This document shows, one piece after another, positions 1 to 8,209 of a stretch of 14,076 nt of DNA. Origin of the DNA: Halocaridina rubra (Eukaryota > Arthropoda > Malacostraca > Decapoda > Atyidae); the NCBI GenBank assembly GCA_037179515.1, contig JAXCGZ010005277.1, forward strand, positions 1-14,076, given 5' to 3'. Under the pieces are notes generated by a model that had not been told where the DNA came from, searched no databases, and was given only the letters and a program-made list of their open reading frames with translations. Position 1 is the stretch's first letter. Each line of letters starts with the position of its first letter. The position numbers and the translations under genes were made by a program.

Positions 1-389
1 AAATTTTAATATTATAATTTTTATTTTTGGCAATACATATAGATAATAAAAATAATGATAAAGCATTTATTAGAAAAAACAGAAACCATATTCAATTTAT
101 TTTGTCCATATTTTACGTTCAATGTCATTTCGCCTCGTAGAAGTCTAAATTGATCGACAATTATAAGCACATTAAAACTTTTTTGTATCAATGTATAATC
201 ATATCTTGCATTCTATGTAAGGTTTTATCTTATTAAACACTGAAAGAGTTATTAAATTAATTTTAATGACACTATTAATGCGATGCACAGTGGCAATCTC
301 GAACAAGTTGGCCATTCATTTCTATAATAATAAAATGTTATACGTACCTTAAATTTCTGAAGATACGTCTAAACTTACGTTCGGGTATG
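1..389. other. AT-rich flank, no feature identified
   Basis: This AT-rich stretch lies outside both retrotransposons. I see no long ORF, RNA gene or repeat structure in it. It is probably host intergenic or intronic DNA. Confidence 0.5.
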
Positions 390-535
390 GAAAGTGGTTA
401 GAATACTCGATTGTGCGAAGTGTCAGGACAGTAACTGAGCTCACATCGGGGGCGCAAGGCATGGCATCCAGCCAATATTACAAGTAGTAATTCTCCAAAG
501 CCAATGTGTCCAACTCCAAAATGGGGATTAATTAG
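390..535 (+). repeat. Probable tRNA-derived SINE, diverged copy
   Basis: A box-A-like string TGGTTAGAATACTCG (395-409) is followed about 30 bp later by a weak box-B-like string GAGCTCACATC (437-447), as in tRNA-derived Pol III promoters. Then comes a tail starting GGCATCCAG (463-471) and containing TGTGTCC and CCAAAATGGGG. The copy at 630-804 has the same order: box A, box B, GGCATCCAG, TGTGTCCACCCC. GGCATCC tails of this kind are familiar to me from RTE-type LINE 3' ends and the SINEs that share them. Box B is degenerate and the ends are uncertain, so this is an inference from two similar copies. Confidence 0.35.
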
Positions 536-629
536 TATTAAAACGTACGACGTATATTTTTGCATATTCGTTTTTATATTTCGTGTACGTTTTTCGGCAA
601 TTCCCTCCCACTCGTAAGACATACCTTTG

Positions 630-804
630 CAGAGAGGAACCGCCAAAGCTGAATCTATAGAGTGCTCGATGCTGGAAGTGATGGACCCACGTTCGAAACC
701 ACGATTGAGCGATAGTGAGGGCATCCAGTCTTAATTCCCCATCCGTAGGTCATCTGTGTCCACCCCAAATGCGGTGAGGACTACTAATGACCAGAAAAAA
801 AAAA
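630..804 (+). repeat. Probable tRNA-derived SINE with A-rich tail
   Basis: The head resembles a tRNA gene. AAGCTGAATCTATAGAG (646-662) sits where box A should be, and CGTTCGAAACC (690-700) is close to the box B consensus GGTTCGANTCC, with about 30 bp between them. A non-tRNA body follows, beginning GGCATCCAG (720-728), and the copy ends in a run of ten A (795-804). Head, body and poly-A in this order is the usual layout of a tRNA-derived SINE. The 5' end is only approximate, and I could not identify the family or a target-site duplication. Confidence 0.45.
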
Positions 805-1289
<485 letters not shown>

Positions 1290-1450
1290 TGTTTATGTTT
1301 TCAGTTCACTTATTTTGGGTGTTGAAGTAAACATTTACATAGGTAAGTTCATCCTCTTTTAAGAATCGAGTAGGTTATTCTTGCTGGGAAGATGAAATCC
1401 ATAAAATTTTCTTTTAATATGCTTTAAACTTAAACGATTGTATTAATGAA

Positions 1451-1454
1451 TCTT
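1451..1454. repeat. Target-site duplication TCTT, left copy
   Basis: TCTT directly precedes the TG start of the left LTR and is repeated directly after the CA end of the right LTR (13874-13877). A 4-bp duplication is typical of several Ty3/Gypsy-type elements. The exact match at both ends supports one transpositional insertion rather than recombination between separate LTRs. Confidence 0.85.
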
Positions 1455-1593
1455 TGACGTAGGGATTTTATTATTATCCCACCGAGCGTCACCACTGACG
1501 TAGGGCTTTTCCTCCTACGTATATATACTTATAATTATTAGTACCAGACGGGTACAAGGTAAGAATGGACACGCAGTGAATCCTTTGCTTATA

Positions 1594-1599
1594 TTTATT
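1594..1599 (-). promoter_or_regulatory. Candidate poly(A) signal AATAAA in the 3' LTR
   Basis: AATAAA on the element's coding strand, about 140 bp before the LTR end. It is the only canonical hexamer in a sensible place for defining the R/U5 boundary. It also occurs at the equivalent position of the right LTR (13342-13347). Confidence 0.45.
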
Positions 1600-2075
1600 C
1601 TAGAGTACAACACAACTTCGACGCCTCAATGCCCCAATGCCCCCACCCTATGACTATCACAATCTATGATCTATTCGTGCCCCGGGCAAAGTTCTAACTA
1701 ACCGTCTCTGCCCCGGGTGGCTCTTGAAATACCCCCAGGGGCAGGGCGTGGCTTAACATCCAATTCTCCAATGAAATCAGTGAGATCTAGTCCAGCTAAT
1801 CAACGCCAGGTTCAAAGTGGAATCCCGCCTACTTCCGGGGAGGAGTTATTGGGCATCTCTCCTGGGCGTGTACCTGCGTACGAAACACTTGCTTATGTTT
1901 CTTGCGGTTTAGGAAATGGCTAACTTCCTGGCCTTTCCTGCCCTTCTCGATGCCAGATCCTAAGTCTCACGGTTCCGGTCATATATCTCCTTGACACTTT
2001 CTACAAACATTGTAATAAAATATCTGTGCCCTCGACCAACCGTTACCCCTCAAGATCTGTTACAAGTTTCAGATT

Positions 2076-2113
2076 CTGGCTTCAGCATGACGGACTGGCT
2101 TCAGCATGACGGA
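2076..2113. repeat. 19-bp tandem duplication near the LTR start
   Basis: Two exact adjacent copies of CTGGCTTCAGCATGACGGA, near the outer (U3) end of the LTR on the element's strand. The same pair occurs in the right LTR at 13824-13861, so it predates this insertion. Tandem motifs in U3 are often enhancer-like, but function here is unknown. Confidence 0.9.
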
Positions 2114-2125
2114 AGTCATACGACA

Positions 2126-2135
2126 TCCCTCCCAA
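2126..2135 (-). promoter_or_regulatory. Polypurine tract of the outer element
   Basis: On the minus strand TTGGGAGGGA directly abuts the TGTCG start of the 3' LTR. This is the standard position of the RNase H-resistant purine tract that primes plus-strand DNA synthesis. It agrees with the orientation given by the primer binding site at the other end. Confidence 0.8.
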
Positions 2136-2140
2136 CCAAA

Positions 2141-2163
2141 ACTGAAATATCTCTTATTTCAGT
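2141..2163. repeat. Inverted repeat, 9-bp arms and 5-nt loop
   Basis: ACTGAAATA and TATTTCAGT are perfectly complementary around TCTCT. They lie just inside the polypurine tract of the outer element. This may be a hairpin, but no function can be assigned, and short perfect hairpins do occur by chance in AT-rich DNA. The rest of 2164-2308 is outer-element interior with no gene seen. Confidence 0.6.
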
Positions 2164-2308
2164 CGAAGCATGGGCTAATTTTCCGGGAGCTCTTGGACAT
2201 CTCCTAGCTAACATTAGTTTACAATAGAAATGGGGCCGAATTATTTAAGCTATTTTCTAAGAATTCCTATTTCTATGAATCCTAAACAAATTACACAAAC
2301 ATAATATA

Positions 2309-2313
2309 TATAG
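2309..2313. repeat. Target-site duplication TATAG, left copy
   Basis: TATAG lies directly before the TG start of the BEL 5' LTR and is repeated at 7841-7845 directly after its CA end. Five base pairs is the usual length for BEL/Pao elements. It marks the insertion point inside the outer element. Confidence 0.9.
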
Positions 2314-2336
2314 TGTCTTGAATATATTTCAAGACA
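2314..2336. repeat. Terminal palindrome of the BEL LTR
   Basis: The LTR begins with a perfect inverted repeat: arms TGTCTTGAA and TTCAAGACA around TATAT. In the 3' LTR (6907-6929) the second base is A, which breaks one pair. The palindrome covers the region integrase recognises at a newly made end, so it may be a binding site, but this is inference. Confidence 0.9.
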
Positions 2337-3080
2337 GTTTATTTCTACGTACATTATGTAAGTGTTATTTTGCATATAGTTTCGTTTATTGTAACGTAAG
2401 TGCATGAATATATACTTTTACACTTAGTATGTATACCTATTAATTTCTATCATGTATACACGTATATTCGTATGTATAATGTGTAGTTTATTATGGAGGC
2501 TGGCTGTAGAAGACTTGGAGAAAGGAATGTAGGTCACTAATGGATTTTAGCCATTAACCCTTCACCTCCTTGATAACGCTTATTGCATCGCCTCGTTGAA
2601 CAAAGAACTGTTGTAAGCAAGTCATAAGTCAACTTAGTCCTAGTACCAAGGACCCCGACAAACTAGATGAGCTTGTGGGACTTTCTTATAAAGTTAGTTG
2701 CCGTCGTAAGATGCTACGAGGCACTCATTCTTACTGTGTTTGTTGACAGTGCTTATAAGTTTATAATTTGTTCTTCTCGTGGGGTATTACGAGACACTCA
2801 AGTAGAAGAACGTGATAGAGATCTGTGGATCAGAAGATACGTTTTTGATTCGGAGTCCTGTGATTGCTGACATCAGGTTTATCCGGACAGATGAGTACAG
2901 AGTTATTATATTTCTAACAATATTTATGACTACGTGTGAGGGACAGAATGAGCTCATTTAATTGGACACTCGTAGGTAGAATGTATGTTAGAAAATTTAT
3001 TATTCTGTATGAGGAACTTTTAATTTAAGGTGAGGAGAGTTTATTTAAATATTCACATATCAACAGTTCATAAACCCCCT

Positions 3081-3090
3081 TATAAAATAT
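3081..3090 (+). promoter_or_regulatory. Candidate TATA box in the BEL LTR
   Basis: TATAAAATAT follows a C-rich string (CCCCCT) about 165 bp before the LTR end. It is a good match to the TATA consensus and would start transcription near 3110. It is repeated in the 3' LTR at 7674-7683. Another TATAAAG (2688-2694) lies further upstream, so the choice is uncertain. Confidence 0.35.
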
Positions 3091-3247
3091 GTGCATGTAT
3101 GTCTATGCATGTAATATTAATTATATTTTATTGGTAGAGGATTTAATTTTGAGATCGTGGTAGGCCTCTACTGAAGCCGTGTCAGGATTTCCGAATTTAG
3201 GGGGTTATAAGATCGAAGGGTAAATAACACACAGGAAATCCTCCACA

Positions 3248-3993
3248 GCTTTTGGTCCTTCGAACCGGATGAGAATTGGTGTGGTAATGGTGAAAATAGT
3301 GTACATTTTAGATAAGCTCCCACCTTGTAAGAAGTTAGTGTAAAACTCTACGGTTAAAATCGCCCACATTTCAGCGAAAACAGGGAGGAGCATTGCATGT
3401 ATTTGCATGAATATTGCAAATATAACTTTGAAATTTAAGTGGTTGTTGAAATAAATAAGAGAATCCATTTCCCACGTGGATAAAGCGTTTCTCTATCTGT
3501 GGAAACGAAATATACTTTCGTAGTTGAGCGTCCATTAAGTAATTTGGATATTAGTACCCAATTTCGGCTGGGTGAACAGTGGTTTTTAGGGATTTGTGTG
3601 TACATATTTCCCATTTAACGATGTCTAGAATGTCGTATTGATTCCTTTGTTTACGTAAATAAACAGAAGGTAGTGACCCACCTACTGCTAGGTGCACAGT
3701 GTCGTTTGAGGAACAGTGTGGTTTGCATTACACTTTCCATTTACTGTTGCTGACTTAACAGTGTCGATTAACTGATGAAAAGTGTGTTTTACACTTTGAG
3801 GATTGGCGTCATAATTGACGGAATTAAATAACTGTATGTTATTATCTTGAGATTTGGAAGATTGTCCTTTGATACTCTTTACAGAGTGATTGTTTGTTGC
3901 ATTGTGGATGCATAAAGAAGATCGTGGATTCTTTGATGATAAAATTGCATCAACTATTTGTTTGTTGTTTTATGTTCTATTTGCTTTCTCAAT
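3248..3993 (+). other. BEL leader (5' untranslated region)
   Basis: 746 bp between the 5' LTR and the Gag start. It holds the primer binding site and several short hairpin-forming strings, for example AAAGTGT/ACACTTT (3779-3797) and CACCTA/TAGGTG (about 3680-3695). It also has loosely repeated ACAGTG motifs between 3570 and 3770. Retrotransposon leaders usually carry packaging and dimerisation signals; none can be identified with certainty here. Confidence 0.7.
3253..3270 (+). promoter_or_regulatory. Primer binding site, tRNA-Tyr-like
   Basis: TGGTCCTTCGAACCGGAT begins 5 nt after the LTR. It is complementary to a tRNA 3' end ATCCGGTTCGAAGGACCA. From memory, animal tRNA-Tyr ends ATCCGGCTCGAAGGA plus CCA, so the match is 17 of 18. 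The mismatch is at the T-stem base next to the acceptor stem. The spacing is normal for LTR retrotransposons. Confidence 0.75.
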
Positions 3994-6858
3994 ATGTCGG
4001 TTAAACCTGAGGCATTAAAACGCCTTCGGGAATTGGTTCAACGTGATTGTGTTCAGTGTCAAACAGAACTTGCCAAAGATGATGAGACACTTGTTGTTAA
4101 TTATTTAGAAAGATGTCATCTTACGCTAACAGAAAGATTCGGAAGATATGATAGGAAATATGAGGAATATGTCGAGAATAAGCCCCTTAAAAGGGATTCT
4201 GAAGAGGAGGATACAGAACATGACAATCTAGCTGAAACAGTAAATAATATTAGCTTAGCTGTCCTAGAACGGATTCGTAAGTTAGGAACTATGGAGAGTA
4301 CTAGAGCTCCTAGTTCCGAGAGTTCAAGCCTCCCCAGTGGGCAACCCACACCTAAATTTCCTGAAGTAAAAATACCGCAGTTCTCTGGAAACTATGATGA
4401 ATGGAACGAGTTTTGGGATACGTTTGATAGTTTAGTACATAGTACTTCTATGGCAACTATGACAAAGTTTACCATCTTGAGAAATGCCCTTAAAGGAGAT
4501 GCAAAAGACACCATAAAGGGATATCCTGTTGCTAGTGAGAGTTATGATGAGTGCATTCAACAGCTACAAGCTGTTTATGCCAGCAAGGACAGGATTGTAC
4601 GAAATTTAATGAGGAAATTGGTAAAGTTACCAACTCCTTCTTCTCATTATTCATCACTTTTTAAGTTCAAGCAGGAAGTAGAAGCCATTACTCGAAGTCT
4701 GAAAAATTATAGAGACATGAAGAATACTGATTGGGTGTTTTCAGAACTCGTGATGATGAAATTGCCAGAAGATGTTGAGAACTGGATTAGCATGAAAATA
4801 GACACAAAATATCCTACATATGAAACCCTCTTGAAGGAACTGGGAAAATATGTATATCATATAGAGGGCAACAATACAAAGGGTAACACAAAGGGAGAGA
4901 CCCAAACCTCCCAGAGAGATGAGATACAGTTCTATAAAAAGAATGTGGGTAGTTATGGTGCTACTGCAAATGTAGTAAATAGTAAAACAGAATGTGTATT
5001 CTGTGGTTGGCAAGGTCATAAGTCTGAACAGTGTAATAAAGTAGTAAGCATAAATGAACGCAGAGACAAATTGAGAAACAATAACAAATGTCTGAGATGT
5101 ACTCAGTCAGGGCATTATGCAAATGAATGTTACACTCAGTTAAAGTGTAAGAAGTGTAAGAAAAATGGTCATCATGCAGCCTTGTGTTATGAACAAGAAT
5201 CAAAATTTCGTAGAAGGTTTGAAGAACCTACATTTCTGAATGAACAGTCAGGAAATGGTTCAAATTTAGATGAGTCAAACAACGAGCAAGAACATTCTGA
5301 CTCCGAAAAGGACAAGAAACATGTTGGTGTGATGACTATGAAGGCAGTACAAAGGCAAATGGTGAAGCCGAGTTTACCTTCATGTGCTCTGCCTACTGCA
5401 AGTGGAAAAATAAGCAGCTCAAAGGGAAATCTTTGGGTAAATACTAGGTTATTCTTTGATACAGGTTCCCAGTGTTCCTTTATAACTAGGGAATTAGCTG
5501 AAAGGCTTAAATTAAGCCCAGTAGATGAAATGTCTCTTGGTATTGATGCATTTCGTTCTGAGACGAAGGAAGGAAGTTTTCCTGTCGTAAATGTAGTTAT
5601 CAAATTGGGGAAAAGAAGAGCCAGAGTTAAATTACTCGTAGTTGATGACATGGTAATTAGCATCCACACTCCAGGACTAGCAAAGGCTGCAAATGTGTTA
5701 AAGTCTAATGGTCACAAGTTGGCTGATGAAGATATTTATAGTGATGTACTGGAAAACATTGGCATTGTTATTGGTGCCTTACATTTTAGTCAGTTTGTTA
5801 GTGGTATTGACAAGTGGGATGTCTATACTTTGATGGAAACACCGGGTGGTGTCATGTTGTATGGCCATATTCCTTGTGATACTCAACATGAACCCAGTAA
5901 TGTGCAGAGGCATATTGTTATGCGAGTAGGAACACAGGTTTTTCCTACAGCTACTCAAGAGTTGATTGAAGTGGCCATAGAGCCAGTTAATAAGTTGTTG
6001 ATTGAGGAGGTCATAGAGCCTGTTAATAAGTTGTTGACTGAAGAGGCGATAAAGCCTAACAATAAGTTATTGATTGAAGAGGCCATATTGCCTGTAAATA
6101 AGTTGCTGATTGCAGAGGCCATAGAGCCTGTTAATAAGTTGTTGATTGAAGAAGCCATAGAGCCTGTTTATAAGTTGTGGGAGCCAGAGAGTATTGGAGT
6201 AAAGCAAGAAGTGCATTACGAAGATAAAACTACACTTAGAAGTTTTACAGATTCTGTTCCCTTGAAGCCTATCCACACTCCTCTCCTACACAATTTTCAG
6301 AGTGCCTTTGGACAAATGGAGTCTCTAATAGAACAGTTGGAGGAAATATTGGAGAATGTTCATGTGGGTAATTTGTTGGATGCTTGTACCAGTGAAGAGA
6401 AACAGTTTGATATACGCAATACTGCAGATGTAGAGTCGGAAAAGACCAAAATACCACTGCAAGCACTGAATTCCAACAATGCAAGACTTCAAAGGGTACT
6501 GGATCAGTGCCTTTCTGAAAATTCTAGATCTCCTAAAGTATCAAACTTTAGTTTAATCTGGAATGTTAATACAGACAAGTTGTCTTTGAAAAGTCTGAAG
6601 GCTAGAGAAGATGTGTTGACCAAACATAAACTTCTGTCACTGGTGGGTATATTTTTGGACCCCTTAGGTCTAATATCACCCTTACTAAGAAGAGGAAAAA
6701 TTCTTATTCAGAAAGCTTGGTCTGAAAAGCTCTCATGGGAATATTTGTTGTCAGAAGTATACGAAGAGGAATCATCAAATTATGAAAGATCTGAACGTCA
6801 AGCTGCCCAAAGGGTTAAAGAATTGTGGGCAGGTATAATCATTGATGATAAGTTGTAG
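3994..6858 (+). CDS. BEL/Pao Gag-protease polyprotein with residual Pol tail, no reverse transcriptase core
   Basis: 954 codons with no internal stop. I chose the ATG at 3994 (MSVKPEALKRL) because the frame upstream (from 3958) has only a TTG. Residues 120 to about 290 (PKFPEVKIPQFSGNYDEWN...) match the DUF1759/Gag type. Three CCHC knuckles, all CX2CX4HX4C, lie at 334-347, 366-379 and 385-398 and would bind RNA. The protease has DTG at 489-491 followed by SQCSFIT, and a second IGA motif near 593, as in DUF1758. Residues 657-728 are six 12-residue repeats. From about 849 the chain resembles the Peptidase_A17 (PF05380) region that follows reverse transcriptase in BEL Pol, with TKHKLLSLVGIFLDPLGLIS including DPLGLISP at 889-896. 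No YxDD, RNase H or integrase motif is present. Full BEL polyproteins are usually well over 1,500 residues. It would make capsid and protease but not copy or integrate DNA by itself. Confidence 0.93.
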   Translation: MSVKPEALKRLRELVQRDCVQCQTELAKDDETLVVNYLERCHLTLTERFGRYDRKYEEYVENKPLKRDSEEEDTEHDNLAETVNNISLAVLERIRKLGTMESTRAPSSESSSLPSGQPTPKFPEVKIPQFSGNYDEWNEFWDTFDSLVHSTSMATMTKFTILRNALKGDAKDTIKGYPVASESYDECIQQLQAVYASKDRIVRNLMRKLVKLPTPSSHYSSLFKFKQEVEAITRSLKNYRDMKNTDWVFSELVMMKLPEDVENWISMKIDTKYPTYETLLKELGKYVYHIEGNNTKGNTKGETQTSQRDEIQFYKKNVGSYGATANVVNSKTECVFCGWQGHKSEQCNKVVSINERRDKLRNNNKCLRCTQSGHYANECYTQLKCKKCKKNGHHAALCYEQESKFRRRFEEPTFLNEQSGNGSNLDESNNEQEHSDSEKDKKHVGVMTMKAVQRQMVKPSLPSCALPTASGKISSSKGNLWVNTRLFFDTGSQCSFITRELAERLKLSPVDEMSLGIDAFRSETKEGSFPVVNVVIKLGKRRARVKLLVVDDMVISIHTPGLAKAANVLKSNGHKLADEDIYSDVLENIGIVIGALHFSQFVSGIDKWDVYTLMETPGGVMLYGHIPCDTQHEPSNVQRHIVMRVGTQVFPTATQELIEVAIEPVNKLLIEEVIEPVNKLLTEEAIKPNNKLLIEEAILPVNKLLIAEAIEPVNKLLIEEAIEPVYKLWEPESIGVKQEVHYEDKTTLRSFTDSVPLKPIHTPLLHNFQSAFGQMESLIEQLEEILENVHVGNLLDACTSEEKQFDIRNTADVESEKTKIPLQALNSNNARLQRVLDQCLSENSRSPKVSNFSLIWNVNTDKLSLKSLKAREDVLTKHKLLSLVGIFLDPLGLISPLLRRGKILIQKAWSEKLSWEYLLSEVYEEESSNYERSERQAAQRVKELWAGIIIDDKL
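5962..6177 (+). repeat. Six 36-bp in-frame tandem repeats in the BEL ORF
   Basis: Six contiguous 36-bp units, each encoding a version of LIEEAIEPVNKL (residues 657-728). Units differ by point changes (for example IKPNNKL, ILPVNKL, IEPVYKL) but none has an indel, so the reading frame is kept. They sit between the protease and the Pol remnant, where reverse transcriptase would normally begin. The product would be an amphipathic, mostly acidic linker. Confidence 0.95.
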
Positions 6859-6892
6859 TACTGATGGGGAGACCCCCCATTTTTTCTTTTTT

Positions 6893-6906
6893 GGAGGGGC
6901 CCAGGA
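6893..6906 (+). promoter_or_regulatory. Polypurine tract of the BEL element
   Basis: GGAGGGGCCCAGGA directly precedes the 3' LTR. It is purine-rich with a CCC interruption, and a T-rich run lies just before it, which is common upstream of polypurine tracts. Its position fits the primer for plus-strand synthesis. Confidence 0.65.
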
Positions 6907-7840
6907 TATCTTGAATATATTTCAAGACAGTTTATTTCTACGTACATTATGTAAGTGTTATTTTGCATATAGTTTCGTTTATTGTAACGTAAGTGCATGA
7001 ATATATACTTTTACACTTAGTATGTATACCTATTAATTTCTATCATGTATACACGTATATTCGTATGTATAATGTGTAGTTTATTATGGAGGCTGGCTGT
7101 AGAAGACTTGGAGAAAGGAATGTAGGTCACTAATGGATTTTAGCCATTAACCCTTCACCTCCTTGATAACACTTATTGCATCGCCTCGTTGAACAAAGAA
7201 CTGTTGTAAGCAAGTCATAAGTCAACTTAGTCCTAGTACCAAGGACCCCGACAAACTAGATGAGCTTGTGGGACTTTCTTATAAAGTTAGTTGCCGTCGT
7301 AAGATGCTACGAGGCACTCATTCTTACTGTGTTTGTTGACAGTGCTTATAAGTTTATAATTTGTTCTTCTCGTGGGGTATTACGAGACACTCAAGTAGAA
7401 GAACGTGATAGAGATCTGTGGATCAGAAGATACGTTTTTGATTCGGAGTCCTGTGATTGCTGACATCAGGTTTATCCGGACAGATGAGTACAGAGTTATT
7501 ATATTTCTAACAATATTTATGACTACGTGTGAGGGACAGAATGAGCTCATTTAATTGGACACTCGTAGGTAGAATGTATGTTAGAAAATTTATTATTCTG
7601 TATGAGGAACTTTTAATTTAAGGTGAGGAGAGTTTATTTAAATATTCACATATCAACAGTTCATAAACCCCCTTATAAAATATGTGCATGTATGTCTATG
7701 CATGTAATATTAATTATATTTTATTAGTAGAGGATTTAATTTTGAGATCGTGGTAGGCCTCTACTGAAGCCGTGTCAGGATTTCCGAATTTAGGGGGTTA
7801 TAAGATCGAAGGGTAAATAACACACAGGAAATCCTCCACA
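6907..7840 (+). repeat. 3' LTR of the BEL element
   Basis: 934 bp, matching 2314-3247 at all but 3 positions. In each case the 5' LTR has G and the 3' LTR has A. One of them (A6908) changes the starting TG to TA. During reverse transcription U3 of both new LTRs is copied from this LTR, so daughter copies would inherit the altered terminus. Confidence 0.97.
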
Positions 7841-7845
7841 TATAG
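7841..7845. repeat. Target-site duplication TATAG, right copy
   Basis: Matches 2309-2313 exactly. The outer element resumes here. Confidence 0.9.
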
Positions 7846-8209
7846 TATAATTTCAGTGTGTAACTAATATCAAACATTAATTAAGATCAAAAGTCAGTTT
7901 AAATCAAAACATTAATTCATCTACTTCTCTCGTTTCTTTAAAAGACAAAATTGAGTTAATTACAGTAGAATTATGACTCATTTAGAACATTAGCAAACAA
8001 TTAAGTAGAGTATTAGCATGTATAAACATGTAAAATGCAATAGACCATAACATCAACAGTAATTTCTATAAGAGACCTTACCTTCATAAATTCTATTCCT
8101 ATCATTATTAGAGGCATTGATTTGTCTTAAAATTAAGCCTTAAAAACTACTCCTGAAACAAAACATGTTTTACTTTCATATTATATTACTATTCAGAGAC
8201 CAATGGATA
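7846..8209. other. Outer-element interior, no gene seen
   Basis: AT-rich DNA of the outer element to the right of the BEL insertion. It was continuous with 2126-2313 before that insertion. I see no ORF or RNA gene. Confidence 0.5.

Larger units (their letters stand above)
1455..2125 (-). repeat. 3' LTR of the outer element
   Basis: 671-bp LTR, matching 13203-13873 except at 3 positions: C1714/T13462, A2038/T13786 and C2063/T13811. That is about 99.6% identity, so the insertion is recent. On the element's own strand it starts TGTCGTATGAC and ends CCCTACGTCA. Its last 41 bp on that strand (plus 1455-1495) are an extra unit containing a primer-binding-like sequence (see 13105-13243). The 68-codon open frame inside (1717-1923) is duplicated in the other LTR and has no sign of being a gene. 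Confidence 0.95.
2314..3247 (+). repeat. 5' LTR of the BEL element
   Basis: 934 bp, TG...CA. It matches 6907-7840 except at G2315/A6908, G2578/A7171 and G3133/A7726. The 67-codon open frame inside (2667-2870) recurs in the other LTR and shows no gene character. No canonical AATAAA is seen in this LTR. Confidence 0.97.
2314..7840 (+). mobile_element. BEL/Pao LTR retrotransposon, recent, lacking reverse transcriptase and integrase
   Basis: A 5,527-bp element bounded by 934-bp LTRs and a TATAG duplication. It contains a primer binding site (3253-3270), a leader, one gag-protease ORF (3994-6858) and a purine-rich tract (6893-6906). The DUF1759-type Gag, triple CCHC knuckles, DUF1758-type protease and Peptidase_A17-like tail place it in BEL/Pao. 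The internal region is only 3,659 bp. A full BEL pol would also need reverse transcriptase, RNase H and integrase, and none of these is present. It is inserted opposite in orientation to the outer element, so it arrived later. LTR divergence of 3/934 indicates a recent event. Confidence 0.96.

Noticed and set aside
1717..1923. 68-codon ORF, repeated at 13465-13671
   Set aside because: It lies inside the outer LTR, on the strand opposite to the element's transcription, and is duplicated only because the LTR is.
2667..2870. 67-codon ORF, repeated at 7260-7463
   Set aside because: It is LTR sequence with no recognisable domain; the duplication follows from the LTR pair.
3958..3993. Longer start for the BEL ORF at 3958
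   Set aside because: That codon is TTG; the first in-frame ATG is at 3994 and gives a normal Gag N-terminus.
5187..5669. 160-codon minus-strand ORF inside the BEL gene
   Set aside because: It is antisense to the well-supported Gag-protease frame and has no domain of its own.
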